The notes beneath the pieces are model-generated. The model searched no databases, had not been told where the DNA came from, and worked only from the letters and a program-made list of their open reading frames with translations. DNA of 10,200 nucleotides from an uncultured Lachnospiraceae bacterium (GTDB lineage Bacteria; Bacillota; Clostridia; Lachnospirales; Lachnospiraceae), in the NCBI GenBank assembly GCA_902764045.1, contig CACWUI010000035.1:1-10200 (forward strand). Direction: 5' to 3'. Each line of letters begins with the position of its first letter. Position 1 is the stretch's first letter. Below are positions 1-5,450 of the stretch, one piece after another. A program made the position numbers and the translations under genes.

Positions 1-75
1 CAGATCGAAGCCAAGGCGATAAGAAAGCTTCGTCAGCCCAGCAGAAAAAAGAAACTGCAGGATTATCTTGACTGA
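1..75 (+). CDS. rpoD: RNA polymerase major sigma factor, C-terminal end only (partial)
   Basis: The first 24 codons of the window are open in frame 1 and end at TGA (73-75). They read as the extreme C-terminus of a sigma-70 group 1 factor: QIEAKAIRKLRQPSRKKKL followed by QDYLD. This is the conserved tail of region 4.2, just after the helix-turn-helix that contacts the -35 element. The family protein is the housekeeping sigma factor that directs RNA polymerase to -10/-35 promoters. Only the tail is seen, so integrity of the gene cannot be judged. The next gene starts inside this one (TTG at 68), an rpoD-trmK arrangement that is common in Firmicutes. An alternative sigma factor of the same family is possible, but the tail fits RpoD well. 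Confidence 0.9.
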   Translation, partial: QIEAKAIRKLRQPSRKKKLQDYLD

Positions 76-775
76 TCATGTTTTTTCAAGGCGCATAGAG
101 ACCATCGCCAAATATATAAATAACAAAAGTACAGTGGCAGATATCGGTACGGATCACGGATATCTGCCCTTGTATCTTTTGCAAAACAACTTTGATGTTG
201 ATATTATCGCGGCAGACATCAGGAAAGCCCCCCTTGAAAAGGCAAAAAAAAATGCAAGGGAAGCGGGATTGGAAGACAGGATAAGTTTTTGCATCTCTGA
301 CGGGCTTGAAGGTATAGATGAAAAAGCCGATACCTTTGTTATCTGCGGCATGGGCGGCTATGTGATAATGCATATATTGGAGCGCGCCCTTGAAAGCGGC
401 AGGATCTCTGGAAATGCGGAATTTGTGTTATCGCCCCATTCCGATGAAAAGGCTTTAAGGGAATTCCTGTATAAAAACGGATTCCGGACCGAAGATGAGG
501 AGATGCTCCGGGAAAAGGATTTTTACTATATGATCATTCACTGTATATATGACGGAAAGAAGCGCAGGGAAAGCGAAGCTGTTTATTCCTATGGAAGACA
601 GCCTCTTTTGGAAAAACAGCCGGCTTTGAGAGAGTATCTTATCCGTGAGAAAAGGATCCTTTCAGAGGTTGCGGAAAGGCTGAAGGAAGCAGGTTCCGAG
701 AATGCGCTGGATAAGTTAAAGGAAATAAGTGATAAGCTTCAGGTTAATGAAGAGGCTTGGAAAATAATAAATTAA
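68..775 (+). CDS. trmK: tRNA (adenine(22)-N1)-methyltransferase TrmK
   Basis: The 235-residue protein belongs to the TrmK/YqfN family of class I SAM-dependent methyltransferases, which methylate N1 of adenine 22 in the D-arm region of certain bacterial tRNAs in the cytoplasm. SAM motif I is clear near residues 23-32 (VADIGTDHGYLP), an acidic motif II follows around residues 48-51 (AADIR), and the family signature CGMGG lies near residues 93-97. The C-terminal third is helical and charged, as expected for the tRNA-binding coiled-coil extension. Length fits the family (about 230 residues). The start is TTG at 68, overlapping the rpoD stop by 8 bases. No in-frame ATG lies close enough to keep motif I, so TTG is the best choice, and translation is probably coupled to rpoD. 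In many Firmicutes a Nif3-like gene (yqfO) follows; here homoserine dehydrogenase follows instead. Confidence 0.9.
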   Translation: MTDHVFSRRIETIAKYINNKSTVADIGTDHGYLPLYLLQNNFDVDIIAADIRKAPLEKAKKNAREAGLEDRISFCISDGLEGIDEKADTFVICGMGGYVIMHILERALESGRISGNAEFVLSPHSDEKALREFLYKNGFRTEDEEMLREKDFYYMIIHCIYDGKKRRESEAVYSYGRQPLLEKQPALREYLIREKRILSEVAERLKEAGSENALDKLKEISDKLQVNEEAWKIIN

Positions 776-789
776 ATTTGGAGGTAGTA

Positions 790-2004
790 ATGGCAAAGAT
801 TGCAATTTTAGGATACGGAACCGTGGGCTCCGGGGTATTTGAGGTTCTTACGATGAATGCGGACTCAGCAGCCGTTAACGCGGGAGAGCCCGTAGAGATC
901 AAATACGTATTGGATCTGAGAGATTTTCCGGGAGATCCGGCCGAGGACAAGATCGTTCATGATATAGAGGTGATACTGGCCGATCCCGAGGTGAGTGTTG
1001 TGGTTGAGACCATGGGCGGAAACGAGCCTGCCCACACCTTTGTTAAAAGGGCGCTGGAAGCAGGCAAAAGCGTGTGCACATCAAACAAAAATCTTGTGGA
1101 GGCTTACGGCTCCGAGCTTTTGCAGATCGCAAAGGAAAAGAAGGTGAGATTCTTATTTGAGGCGGCGGTAGGCGGCGGTATTCCCATTATCAGATCCATA
1201 AAGGACGCTCTTACGGCAGATAAGATCGATTTCATCACCGGTATCCTGAACGGAACCTGCAACTATATCCTTACAAAGATGTCACAGGAAGGTATGGAAT
1301 TTGAGGACGCCTTGAAGCAGGCCCAGGACAACGGCTTTGCGGAAAGAGATCCGGCGGCTGATATTGAGGGACATGATTCCTGCAGAAAGATCGCCATACT
1401 TGCTTCACTCATCACGGAAAAGAATGTTGACTTTGAGGACATCACCACCATAGGGATCAGCAACATCTCCGCTTCCGACTTTGCTTATGCAAAAGAACTC
1501 GGTATGAAGGTCAAGCTTCTTTCCTCAGCTTCATATAAAGACGGGAAGCTTAGGGCTATTACTGCTCCCTTCCTTGTTAGCGGTGATAACAGGCTCTTTA
1601 ACGTGGATGATGTTATAAACGGTGTATGGATCCACGGAAATGCCGTAGGGGATCTGGTCTTCCAGGGAGCGGGAGCAGGCAAGCTTCCCACCGCCAGTGC
1701 GGTTTCATCTGACGTGGTGGATGCTGTGAAAAACAACGATACGGTTTACAAGCTTCTTTGGGGCGACGAGAAGATCAGCCCTGAGGATGTGGGAGATTAT
1801 ATCTTCAGATATTTCATCCGCGTAAAGGATGCTGATAAGGCAAAGGAAGTCTTCGGAAATCTTACTCCCGTTGAGGCGGCGGGCATTTCCGGGGAGCATG
1901 GATTTATCACGGATGTTATGAGCGAAAGGGAATTCAATGAAAAGTCAGGGGCAGTTGATATCATCAATATGATCCGGATCACCCCCGATACGAAAATAAA
2001 CTGA
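790..2004 (+). CDS. hom: homoserine dehydrogenase
   Basis: This 404-residue enzyme reduces aspartate semialdehyde to homoserine with NAD(P)H, the branch-point step towards threonine and methionine. The N-terminal Rossmann fold shows G8-Y-G10-T-V-G13. TSNK at residues 97-100 supplies a conserved lysine. The catalytic block NGTCNYI (154-160) is followed by DIEGHDSCRK (191-200), giving the expected D191, D196 and K200. The C-terminal portion from about residue 337 (YIFRYFIRVKD) looks like a single short ACT-type regulatory domain that ends soon afterwards. An upstream in-frame ATG at 757 lies inside trmK and lacks a good ribosome site, whereas ATG 790 follows GGAGGT at 780-785 and begins directly with the nucleotide-binding strand (MAKIAILGYG), so 790 is chosen. 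It lies 14 nt after trmK and 19 nt before aspartate kinase, so operon membership with the kinase is likely. No T-box or other leader fits in the 14-nt gap. Confidence 0.95.
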   Translation: MAKIAILGYGTVGSGVFEVLTMNADSAAVNAGEPVEIKYVLDLRDFPGDPAEDKIVHDIEVILADPEVSVVVETMGGNEPAHTFVKRALEAGKSVCTSNKNLVEAYGSELLQIAKEKKVRFLFEAAVGGGIPIIRSIKDALTADKIDFITGILNGTCNYILTKMSQEGMEFEDALKQAQDNGFAERDPAADIEGHDSCRKIAILASLITEKNVDFEDITTIGISNISASDFAYAKELGMKVKLLSSASYKDGKLRAITAPFLVSGDNRLFNVDDVINGVWIHGNAVGDLVFQGAGAGKLPTASAVSSDVVDAVKNNDTVYKLLWGDEKISPEDVGDYIFRYFIRVKDADKAKEVFGNLTPVEAAGISGEHGFITDVMSEREFNEKSGAVDIINMIRITPDTKIN

Positions 2005-2023
2005 TTATTTATTAGGAGACGGT

Positions 2024-3334
2024 ATGATAAAAGCGGTAAAGTTCGGCGGCAGCTCTCTTGCCGAGGCGGAACAGTTTAAAAAAGTCGGATCCATCATCAG
2101 ATCCGATGAGGACAGAAAATATGTGGTGCCATCTGCGCCGGGGAAAAGATTCTCCGATGACATCAAGGTGACGGATCTTCTTTATAAGTGCTACGGTGAA
2201 GCAAAGGTGAATATGGACTTTGAGGCTACCCTGGCACAGATCAAAGAAAGATACGATGAGATCATAAAGGGGCTGGGTCTTGATCTGTCCCTTGACGACG
2301 AGTTTAAGACCATTGCCGAAAAGTTGAAGACGGAGCCGGAGGCAGACTATGCGGCATCAAGGGGAGAATATCTGAACGGCATTATTTTAGCCGAGTATCT
2401 CGGTTTTGAATTTCTTGATTCCGCAAGAGTCATCAAATTCGATAAAAACGGAAACTTCCTCTCAGAGGAAACAAACGAGGCTCTCCAAAAGACTCTTTCT
2501 GAAATGGAGACGGCGGTGCTTCCGGGATTTTACGGTTCCAAGCCGGACGGCACCATAAAGACATTTTCAAGGGGCGGTTCCGATATAACCGGATCCATCC
2601 TTGCGAGAGCTATTCATGCCGAGGTTTATGAGAACTGGACCGACGTTTCCGGTTTTATGGCGGCTGATCCCAGGATAGTGGAGGGAGCCCAGACCATAGA
2701 TGTGATCACATACAAGGAACTCAGGGAACTTTCCTATATGGGTGCATCCGTACTTCATGATACGGCGATCTTCCCTGTAAGAAAGGAAGGCATTCCCGTA
2801 AATATCAGGAACACAAATGATCCTGAGGCAAAGGGCACGATGATCGTAGAGAGCACGGTACATGTGCCGGAACACACCATTACCGGTATAGCCGGTAAGA
2901 AGGGCTTTGCCGCGGTTAATATAGATAAAGACATGATGAACTCCGAGATAGGCTTCGGAAGAAAGGTGCTTGAGGTCTTTGAGAAGAACGGTCTGTCCTT
3001 TGAACACATGCCGTCGGGTATAGACACCATGACAGTGTTTGTGGGAATGGATAAATTTGTTCCAAAAGAGCAGGCTGTCATCTCACAGCTTCATCAGGCG
3101 GTAAATCCTGATTCCATAGAGCTTGAGGCCGATATGTCTCTTATAGCCGTTGTAGGGCGCGGTATGAAGCATAAGACGGGCACGGCAAGTAAAGTGTTTA
3201 AAGCTCTTGCAGATGAGAAGATAAGCATTAAGATGATCGATCAGGGATCAAGTGAGCTTAACATCATCGTGGGAGTAGACGATAAAAATTTTGAAACTGC
3301 TATTAAAGCTATCTACAATGCATTCTTCAATTAA
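2024..3334 (+). CDS. aspartate kinase
   Basis: The 436-residue protein phosphorylates aspartate with ATP, the first committed step to lysine, threonine and methionine. The amino-acid kinase domain starts with the family motif VKFGGSS at residues 5-11 and contains GFYGS and TFSRGGSDITGS (near 167-188), which bind phosphate and substrate. FMAADPRIV follows, as in all aspartate kinases. Two ACT domains follow from about residue 285: the first begins ITGIAGKKGFAAVNID, the second LIAVVGRGMKHKTGTASK and ends with the NIIVGVDDKNFETAIKAIY segment. Such ACT pairs normally bind lysine or threonine for feedback control. AGGAGA at 2014-2019 precedes the ATG. The gene sits directly after hom, the usual partner in the shared pathway, and before a DUF4198-like gene. 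Paralogues (lysC, thrA and dapG types) cannot be told apart from sequence alone, so no symbol is given. Confidence 0.95.
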   Translation: MIKAVKFGGSSLAEAEQFKKVGSIIRSDEDRKYVVPSAPGKRFSDDIKVTDLLYKCYGEAKVNMDFEATLAQIKERYDEIIKGLGLDLSLDDEFKTIAEKLKTEPEADYAASRGEYLNGIILAEYLGFEFLDSARVIKFDKNGNFLSEETNEALQKTLSEMETAVLPGFYGSKPDGTIKTFSRGGSDITGSILARAIHAEVYENWTDVSGFMAADPRIVEGAQTIDVITYKELRELSYMGASVLHDTAIFPVRKEGIPVNIRNTNDPEAKGTMIVESTVHVPEHTITGIAGKKGFAAVNIDKDMMNSEIGFGRKVLEVFEKNGLSFEHMPSGIDTMTVFVGMDKFVPKEQAVISQLHQAVNPDSIELEADMSLIAVVGRGMKHKTGTASKVFKALADEKISIKMIDQGSSELNIIVGVDDKNFETAIKAIYNAFFN

Positions 3335-3352
3335 AGAACAGGAGAAAAAAAC

Positions 3353-4105
3353 ATGAAAAACAATATTAAAGATACTACGGACAAGCTTGTATACGGACAT
3401 GAGGGATGGCTCGAGGATTATGTTTTCCATTATCATGCAGGTGACTCCATCCAGACCATGCTCAAATGGGGACACAATACAGAGTGTGACGGACTTCCCA
3501 GAACAGAAGAACTTACATTTAAGACTTTTGCTCCCGACGGTACCGTAGAGGATGTGGAAGTTAAAGATACGGGAAAAGAATTTCTTGATCTTATTTCCGA
3601 GACGGATCAGGAAGGTATTTATATTTTCTCCATCCAGTATGATAACTGCTACGCTGAGTATCCCGGTGACAAATGGAAGAAGGGAAAAAAGGGTGAGCAT
3701 CCTGATGCTGTAGCAGTAAACAGATATGTGCAGAGCGCCACAAACTGCATAACCGTAGGACACAGTGACGATACAAATGTGTATGCTGCGCCTCTTCTTA
3801 CAACTCTTCTTCCCGAAAATGCGGAATTTGTCGTGGGACATGAGATCAAATTTGTGTTAAAGACCGATGGCGAGCCCCAGGCATGTGACGATATTGATCT
3901 TATTATCAAGGGTGAGGGTGAAAAGACCACAGAGAAGCTTTCCACGGGAGCTGACGGCGTATTAAAGATCACTCCCAAGAAGCCCGGAGTATACTGTCTT
4001 ATCGCAAGATACATCATTGAGAAAAGCTGTGATGATTATGATACCATCCACTACACCGCGACCCATTGCTTCAGGGTAAAAGAGCACGGCGGTCATGATC
4101 ATTGA
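3353..4105 (+). CDS. DUF4198-like putative metal-binding protein lacking a signal peptide
   Basis: The 250-residue protein resembles the DUF4198 family, whose members are often encoded with cobalt/nickel uptake systems and are usually exported. Seen here: an N-terminal YGHEGWLEDYVFHYHAGD segment (14-31), close to the family opening (His, then Trp-Leu, then Pro/Ala-Gly-Asp before a beta strand ending in WGH); a middle VGHEIKFVLKTDGEP segment (161-175) like the family's second beta-sandwich repeat; and a C-terminal DGVLKITPKKPGVYCLIARY stretch (201-220), typical of its closing strands. Candidate metal ligands are H16, H26, H28, H41, several cysteines and a His tail (H245, H248, H250). The start is fixed by AGGAG at 3340-3344. 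The N-terminus MKNNIKDTTDKL is hydrophilic with no export signal or membrane helix, so the protein should be cytoplasmic, unlike most relatives. It lies 18 nt after aspartate kinase with no terminator between, so co-transcription is likely. The family call rests on memory of motifs, not a search; the function is not known. Confidence 0.6.
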   Translation: MKNNIKDTTDKLVYGHEGWLEDYVFHYHAGDSIQTMLKWGHNTECDGLPRTEELTFKTFAPDGTVEDVEVKDTGKEFLDLISETDQEGIYIFSIQYDNCYAEYPGDKWKKGKKGEHPDAVAVNRYVQSATNCITVGHSDDTNVYAAPLLTTLLPENAEFVVGHEIKFVLKTDGEPQACDDIDLIIKGEGEKTTEKLSTGADGVLKITPKKPGVYCLIARYIIEKSCDDYDTIHYTATHCFRVKEHGGHDH

Positions 4106-4144
4106 TCCGGTTGAAAATTTTTTGAGATTTTTTTTAAAAAACAT

Positions 4145-4186
4145 CCCCCTATAGGGCTTACATAGGTTTTGGAAAGATATTATATT
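4145..4186 (+). promoter_or_regulatory. possible promoter adjoining a G/C-tract palindrome
   Basis: CCCCCTATAGGG (4145-4156) contains the perfect 10-bp palindrome CCCTATAGGG. It abuts a possible -35 CTTACA (4157-4162, four of six consensus bases), an 18-bp spacer and a -10 TATATT (4181-4186). The resulting RNA would begin near 4193 and run towards the terminator at 4330-4349. A shorter pairing, CCTAT (4148-4152) with ATAGG (4162-4166) then TTTT, could instead make this a weak terminator. Palindromes of C-tracts and G-tracts around a TA core resemble operators of the CsoR/RcnR metal-sensor family, but no such regulator gene is in the window. Confidence 0.3.
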
Positions 4187-4329
4187 GTAGTTGCCTGCAT
4201 GACATGGGTTTTTACATTTAGCTCTACACTTTCCCTTGTTTTGCAGGTTTCTCTCCTTTTTTTATTATTTGCAAACAAACCTTCGTAAGTAATATTAACC
4301 AAAACAAAAAGTTTTCTTTTTCTAAAAGG

Positions 4330-4349
4330 CTCCCGCAAGGGAGTTTTTT
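4330..4349 (+). terminator. intrinsic terminator, short stem
   Basis: CTCCC (4330-4334), tetraloop GCAA (4335-4338) and GGGAG (4339-4343) form a 5-bp stem capped by a GNRA-type loop, followed directly by six T residues (4344-4349). This is a compact rho-independent terminator reading rightward. It lies about 225 bp after the DUF4198-like gene and only seven bases before the -10 box of the LysR-type gene, so it would shield that promoter from transcripts started upstream. The poorly matched A-rich left side (AAAAGG at 4324-4329) gives only slight extension of the stem. Confidence 0.75.
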
Positions 4350-4352
4350 ATT

Positions 4353-4368
4353 TGCTATAATACGAGGA
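4353..4368 (+). promoter_or_regulatory. extended -10 promoter for the LysR-type regulator gene
   Basis: TGC TATAAT spans 4353-4361: a perfect -10 hexamer (4356-4361) preceded by the TG of an extended -10. The -35 position falls inside the terminator stem and shows no TTGACA-like sequence, which is tolerable with an extended -10. Transcription would start at about 4368, leaving a leader of about 54 nt before ATG 4422. This rules against the in-frame ATG at 4368 as the translation start, because it would be at the very 5' end of the RNA without a ribosome site. Confidence 0.65.
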
Positions 4369-4421
4369 TGGGGATTATTATTCCGTCCCTCATATGCATT
4401 TTTAAAAGAAGAGGTAAAAAA

Positions 4422-5327
4422 ATGAACATAAAACAGATCCAGTGCTTTGTGGCAGTGGCAGACACCAAAAGTTTCAGTGAGGCTGCAAGGCTTATGTATA
4501 TATCCGTATCCCAGATAAGCAAGATGGTGAAAGGTCTTGAGGATGAACTGGGACATGAGTTGTTTGAGAGAAAAAAGAGCGGCATAATCCTTACCAGAGA
4601 GGGCATGAAGATATACAGCATAGCCAACAAGGTACTCAGGGACTTTGACGAGTTTGAACTGGTCAGGGAAAGGAGCGGCCGGGAAAGCCTGATAGTGCTG
4701 GGGCTTCCGGATGTATATATGGACAATGTCTTTACGGATTACATAAAGCTTCAGACCGAGAACGATTATTTCTACAATCTTTCGAATGTCCCGATCGATA
4801 ACATGTGCCAGGCCCTTCATGTAAGAAAGGCGGACATGGGGTTTGCGTATATCGAAAAAAGACGTAAGACCGCCATACAGATGCGCCTTGCGGATTTTGC
4901 CCTGGAATTTACGCCGATAACAAAGACGAAAAAGTTCATGTTTGTAAATTCAAAGCACAAACTTGCCTCTGCAAAACACGTCAGCCTGTCCGATGTGGAA
5001 AAGGCGGATCAGATAAAGATAAACGGGACAGACTTTCTGGAGGCGGAGCACATTAAGAGCACATACGGCAATATGTTTACGAAGCCCGTTATGCGGATGC
5101 TTACCCTCAGTCTCCCTACGGCTGTCAATATGGTAAAAAACACGGATATGGTGTATATAGGCTGCGACGTGTTTGACTGTGTGCCGGGAAGAGAGGACAT
5201 AAAGCGCGTCGAATTGGCTGAAATGCAGGAAGATATCGATTTCGGTTATATCAAAAGACATAATATCGAGATGTCAAGCATTGCGAAGGAGTTTACGGAT
5301 TTTGTGACATCAAAGATACCCCAATAA
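4422..5327 (+). CDS. LysR-type transcriptional regulator
   Basis: This 301-residue protein has the standard layout and length of a LysR-type regulator. Residues 1-60 form the winged helix-turn-helix: MNIKQIQCFVAVADTKSFSE leads into AARLMYISVSQISKMVKGLE (21-40), then LGHELFER and GIILTREG, all family hallmarks. A linker helix (about 62-86) precedes the effector-binding domain (about 88-295), which resembles a periplasmic binding protein fold but is divergent, so the ligand cannot be read from it. The start is ATG 4422, with AAGAGG (4409-4414) upstream. A longer in-frame start at 4368 is rejected because transcription probably begins there. The gene is followed by a dyad, a strong terminator and the chelatase operon, all on the same strand. 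Regulators of this type usually control an adjacent operon, so it probably governs the chelatase genes in response to a metal- or tetrapyrrole-related signal; this is inference. Tandem rather than divergent placement is less usual. Confidence 0.93.
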   Translation: MNIKQIQCFVAVADTKSFSEAARLMYISVSQISKMVKGLEDELGHELFERKKSGIILTREGMKIYSIANKVLRDFDEFELVRERSGRESLIVLGLPDVYMDNVFTDYIKLQTENDYFYNLSNVPIDNMCQALHVRKADMGFAYIEKRRKTAIQMRLADFALEFTPITKTKKFMFVNSKHKLASAKHVSLSDVEKADQIKINGTDFLEAEHIKSTYGNMFTKPVMRMLTLSLPTAVNMVKNTDMVYIGCDVFDCVPGREDIKRVELAEMQEDIDFGYIKRHNIEMSSIAKEFTDFVTSKIPQ

Positions 5328-5334
5328 TACACAT

Positions 5335-5353
5335 GTTTTCCAAAATGGAAAAC
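5335..5353. promoter_or_regulatory. candidate LysR-type operator (19-bp perfect dyad with T-N11-A)
   Basis: GTTTTCC (5335-5341), a 5-nt spacer AAAAT and GGAAAAC (5347-5353) form a perfect inverted repeat centred on 5344. T5338 and A5350 are symmetric about the centre and give the T-N11-A pattern of LysR-type recognition sites. If transcription of the chelatase operon starts at about 5409, as the TATAAT at 5397-5402 predicts, the centre lies at about -65, the usual position for the main recognition site of this family. It begins 8 bases after the regulator's stop codon. It could instead be a chance A/T-rich dyad or an RNA hairpin. Confidence 0.5.
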
Positions 5354-5360
5354 CTAATAT

Positions 5361-5397
5361 CCCCCATACAGGGTTATTGCCCCTGTATGGGGGTTTT
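5361..5397 (+). terminator. strong intrinsic terminator after the LysR-type gene
   Basis: CCCCCATACAGGG (5361-5373) pairs perfectly with CCCTGTATGGGGG (5381-5393), a 13-bp G/C-rich stem with a 7-nt loop (5374-5380), followed by TTTT and then ATAATTTT. It should end the regulator transcript. The arms are so stable that read-through into the chelatase operon should be low, so that operon probably has its own promoter. On the minus strand the stem has no long T-run after it, so it is mainly rightward. Confidence 0.93.
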
Positions 5398-5409
5398 ATA
5401 ATTTTCCCC
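5397..5409 (+). promoter_or_regulatory. possible promoter of the chelatase operon
   Basis: TATAAT at 5397-5402 is a perfect -10 hexamer that begins in the last T of the preceding terminator. The -35 position 17 bp upstream (5374-5379, TTATTG, in the terminator loop) is poor, as expected for a promoter that needs an activator. Transcription would start near 5409 and leave a leader of about 42 nt, holding two GCAGAG copies (5423-5428, 5434-5439), the second overlapping the ribosome site AGAGG (5436-5440). The match could also arise by chance from the terminator's A/T tail. Confidence 0.4.
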
Positions 5410-5450
5410 AAAAGAGAAAGTTGCAGAGCTAATGCAGAGGTTGATCAGTT

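Larger units (their letters stand above)
4106..4421. other. 316-bp non-coding regulatory interval before the LysR-type gene
   Basis: No credible ORF with a ribosome site is present on either strand. The stretch is A/T-rich, with homopolymer runs at 4118-4140, and pyrimidine-rich at 4249-4268. It holds a G/C-tract palindrome (4145-4156), a possible promoter (4157-4186), a loose long-range pairing (CCTGCA 4194-4199 with TGCAGG 4242-4247, GGG/CCC inside), an intrinsic terminator (4330-4349) and an extended -10 promoter (4353-4361). The end of the preceding operon has only a weak imperfect hairpin around the stop codon (CGG..TCA near 4089 against TGATCCG near 4103) followed by T-runs, so the exact 3' end of that transcript is unclear. 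I searched by eye for cobalamin-, T-box- and lysine-riboswitch cores and saw none. Confidence 0.7.

Noticed and set aside
757..789. Longer homoserine dehydrogenase start at ATG 757
   Set aside because: It lies inside trmK without a good ribosome site and adds 11 residues not expected before the nucleotide-binding strand; ATG 790 has GGAGGT at 780-785.
4089..4109. Terminator directly after the DUF4198-like gene
   Set aside because: The only hairpin is short, bulged and overlaps the stop codon; the T-runs after it are separated by A-rich bases, so it is not called as a feature.
4368..4421. Longer LysR-type regulator start at ATG 4368
   Set aside because: The perfect extended -10 at 4353-4361 predicts transcription starting at about 4368, and the regulator family begins at the MNIKQI segment (ATG 4422), which has its own ribosome site.
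4106..4421. Cobalamin, T-box or lysine riboswitch in the regulatory interval
   Set aside because: These were expected from the context, but no B12-box-like, T-box-like or lysine-element core is visible on the + strand; the same holds for 5328-5450.
4224..4820. 198-codon open frame on the minus strand reaching into the non-coding interval
   Set aside because: It is mostly opposite the helix-turn-helix region of the LysR-type gene, has no recognisable motif, and crosses the terminator and promoter there.
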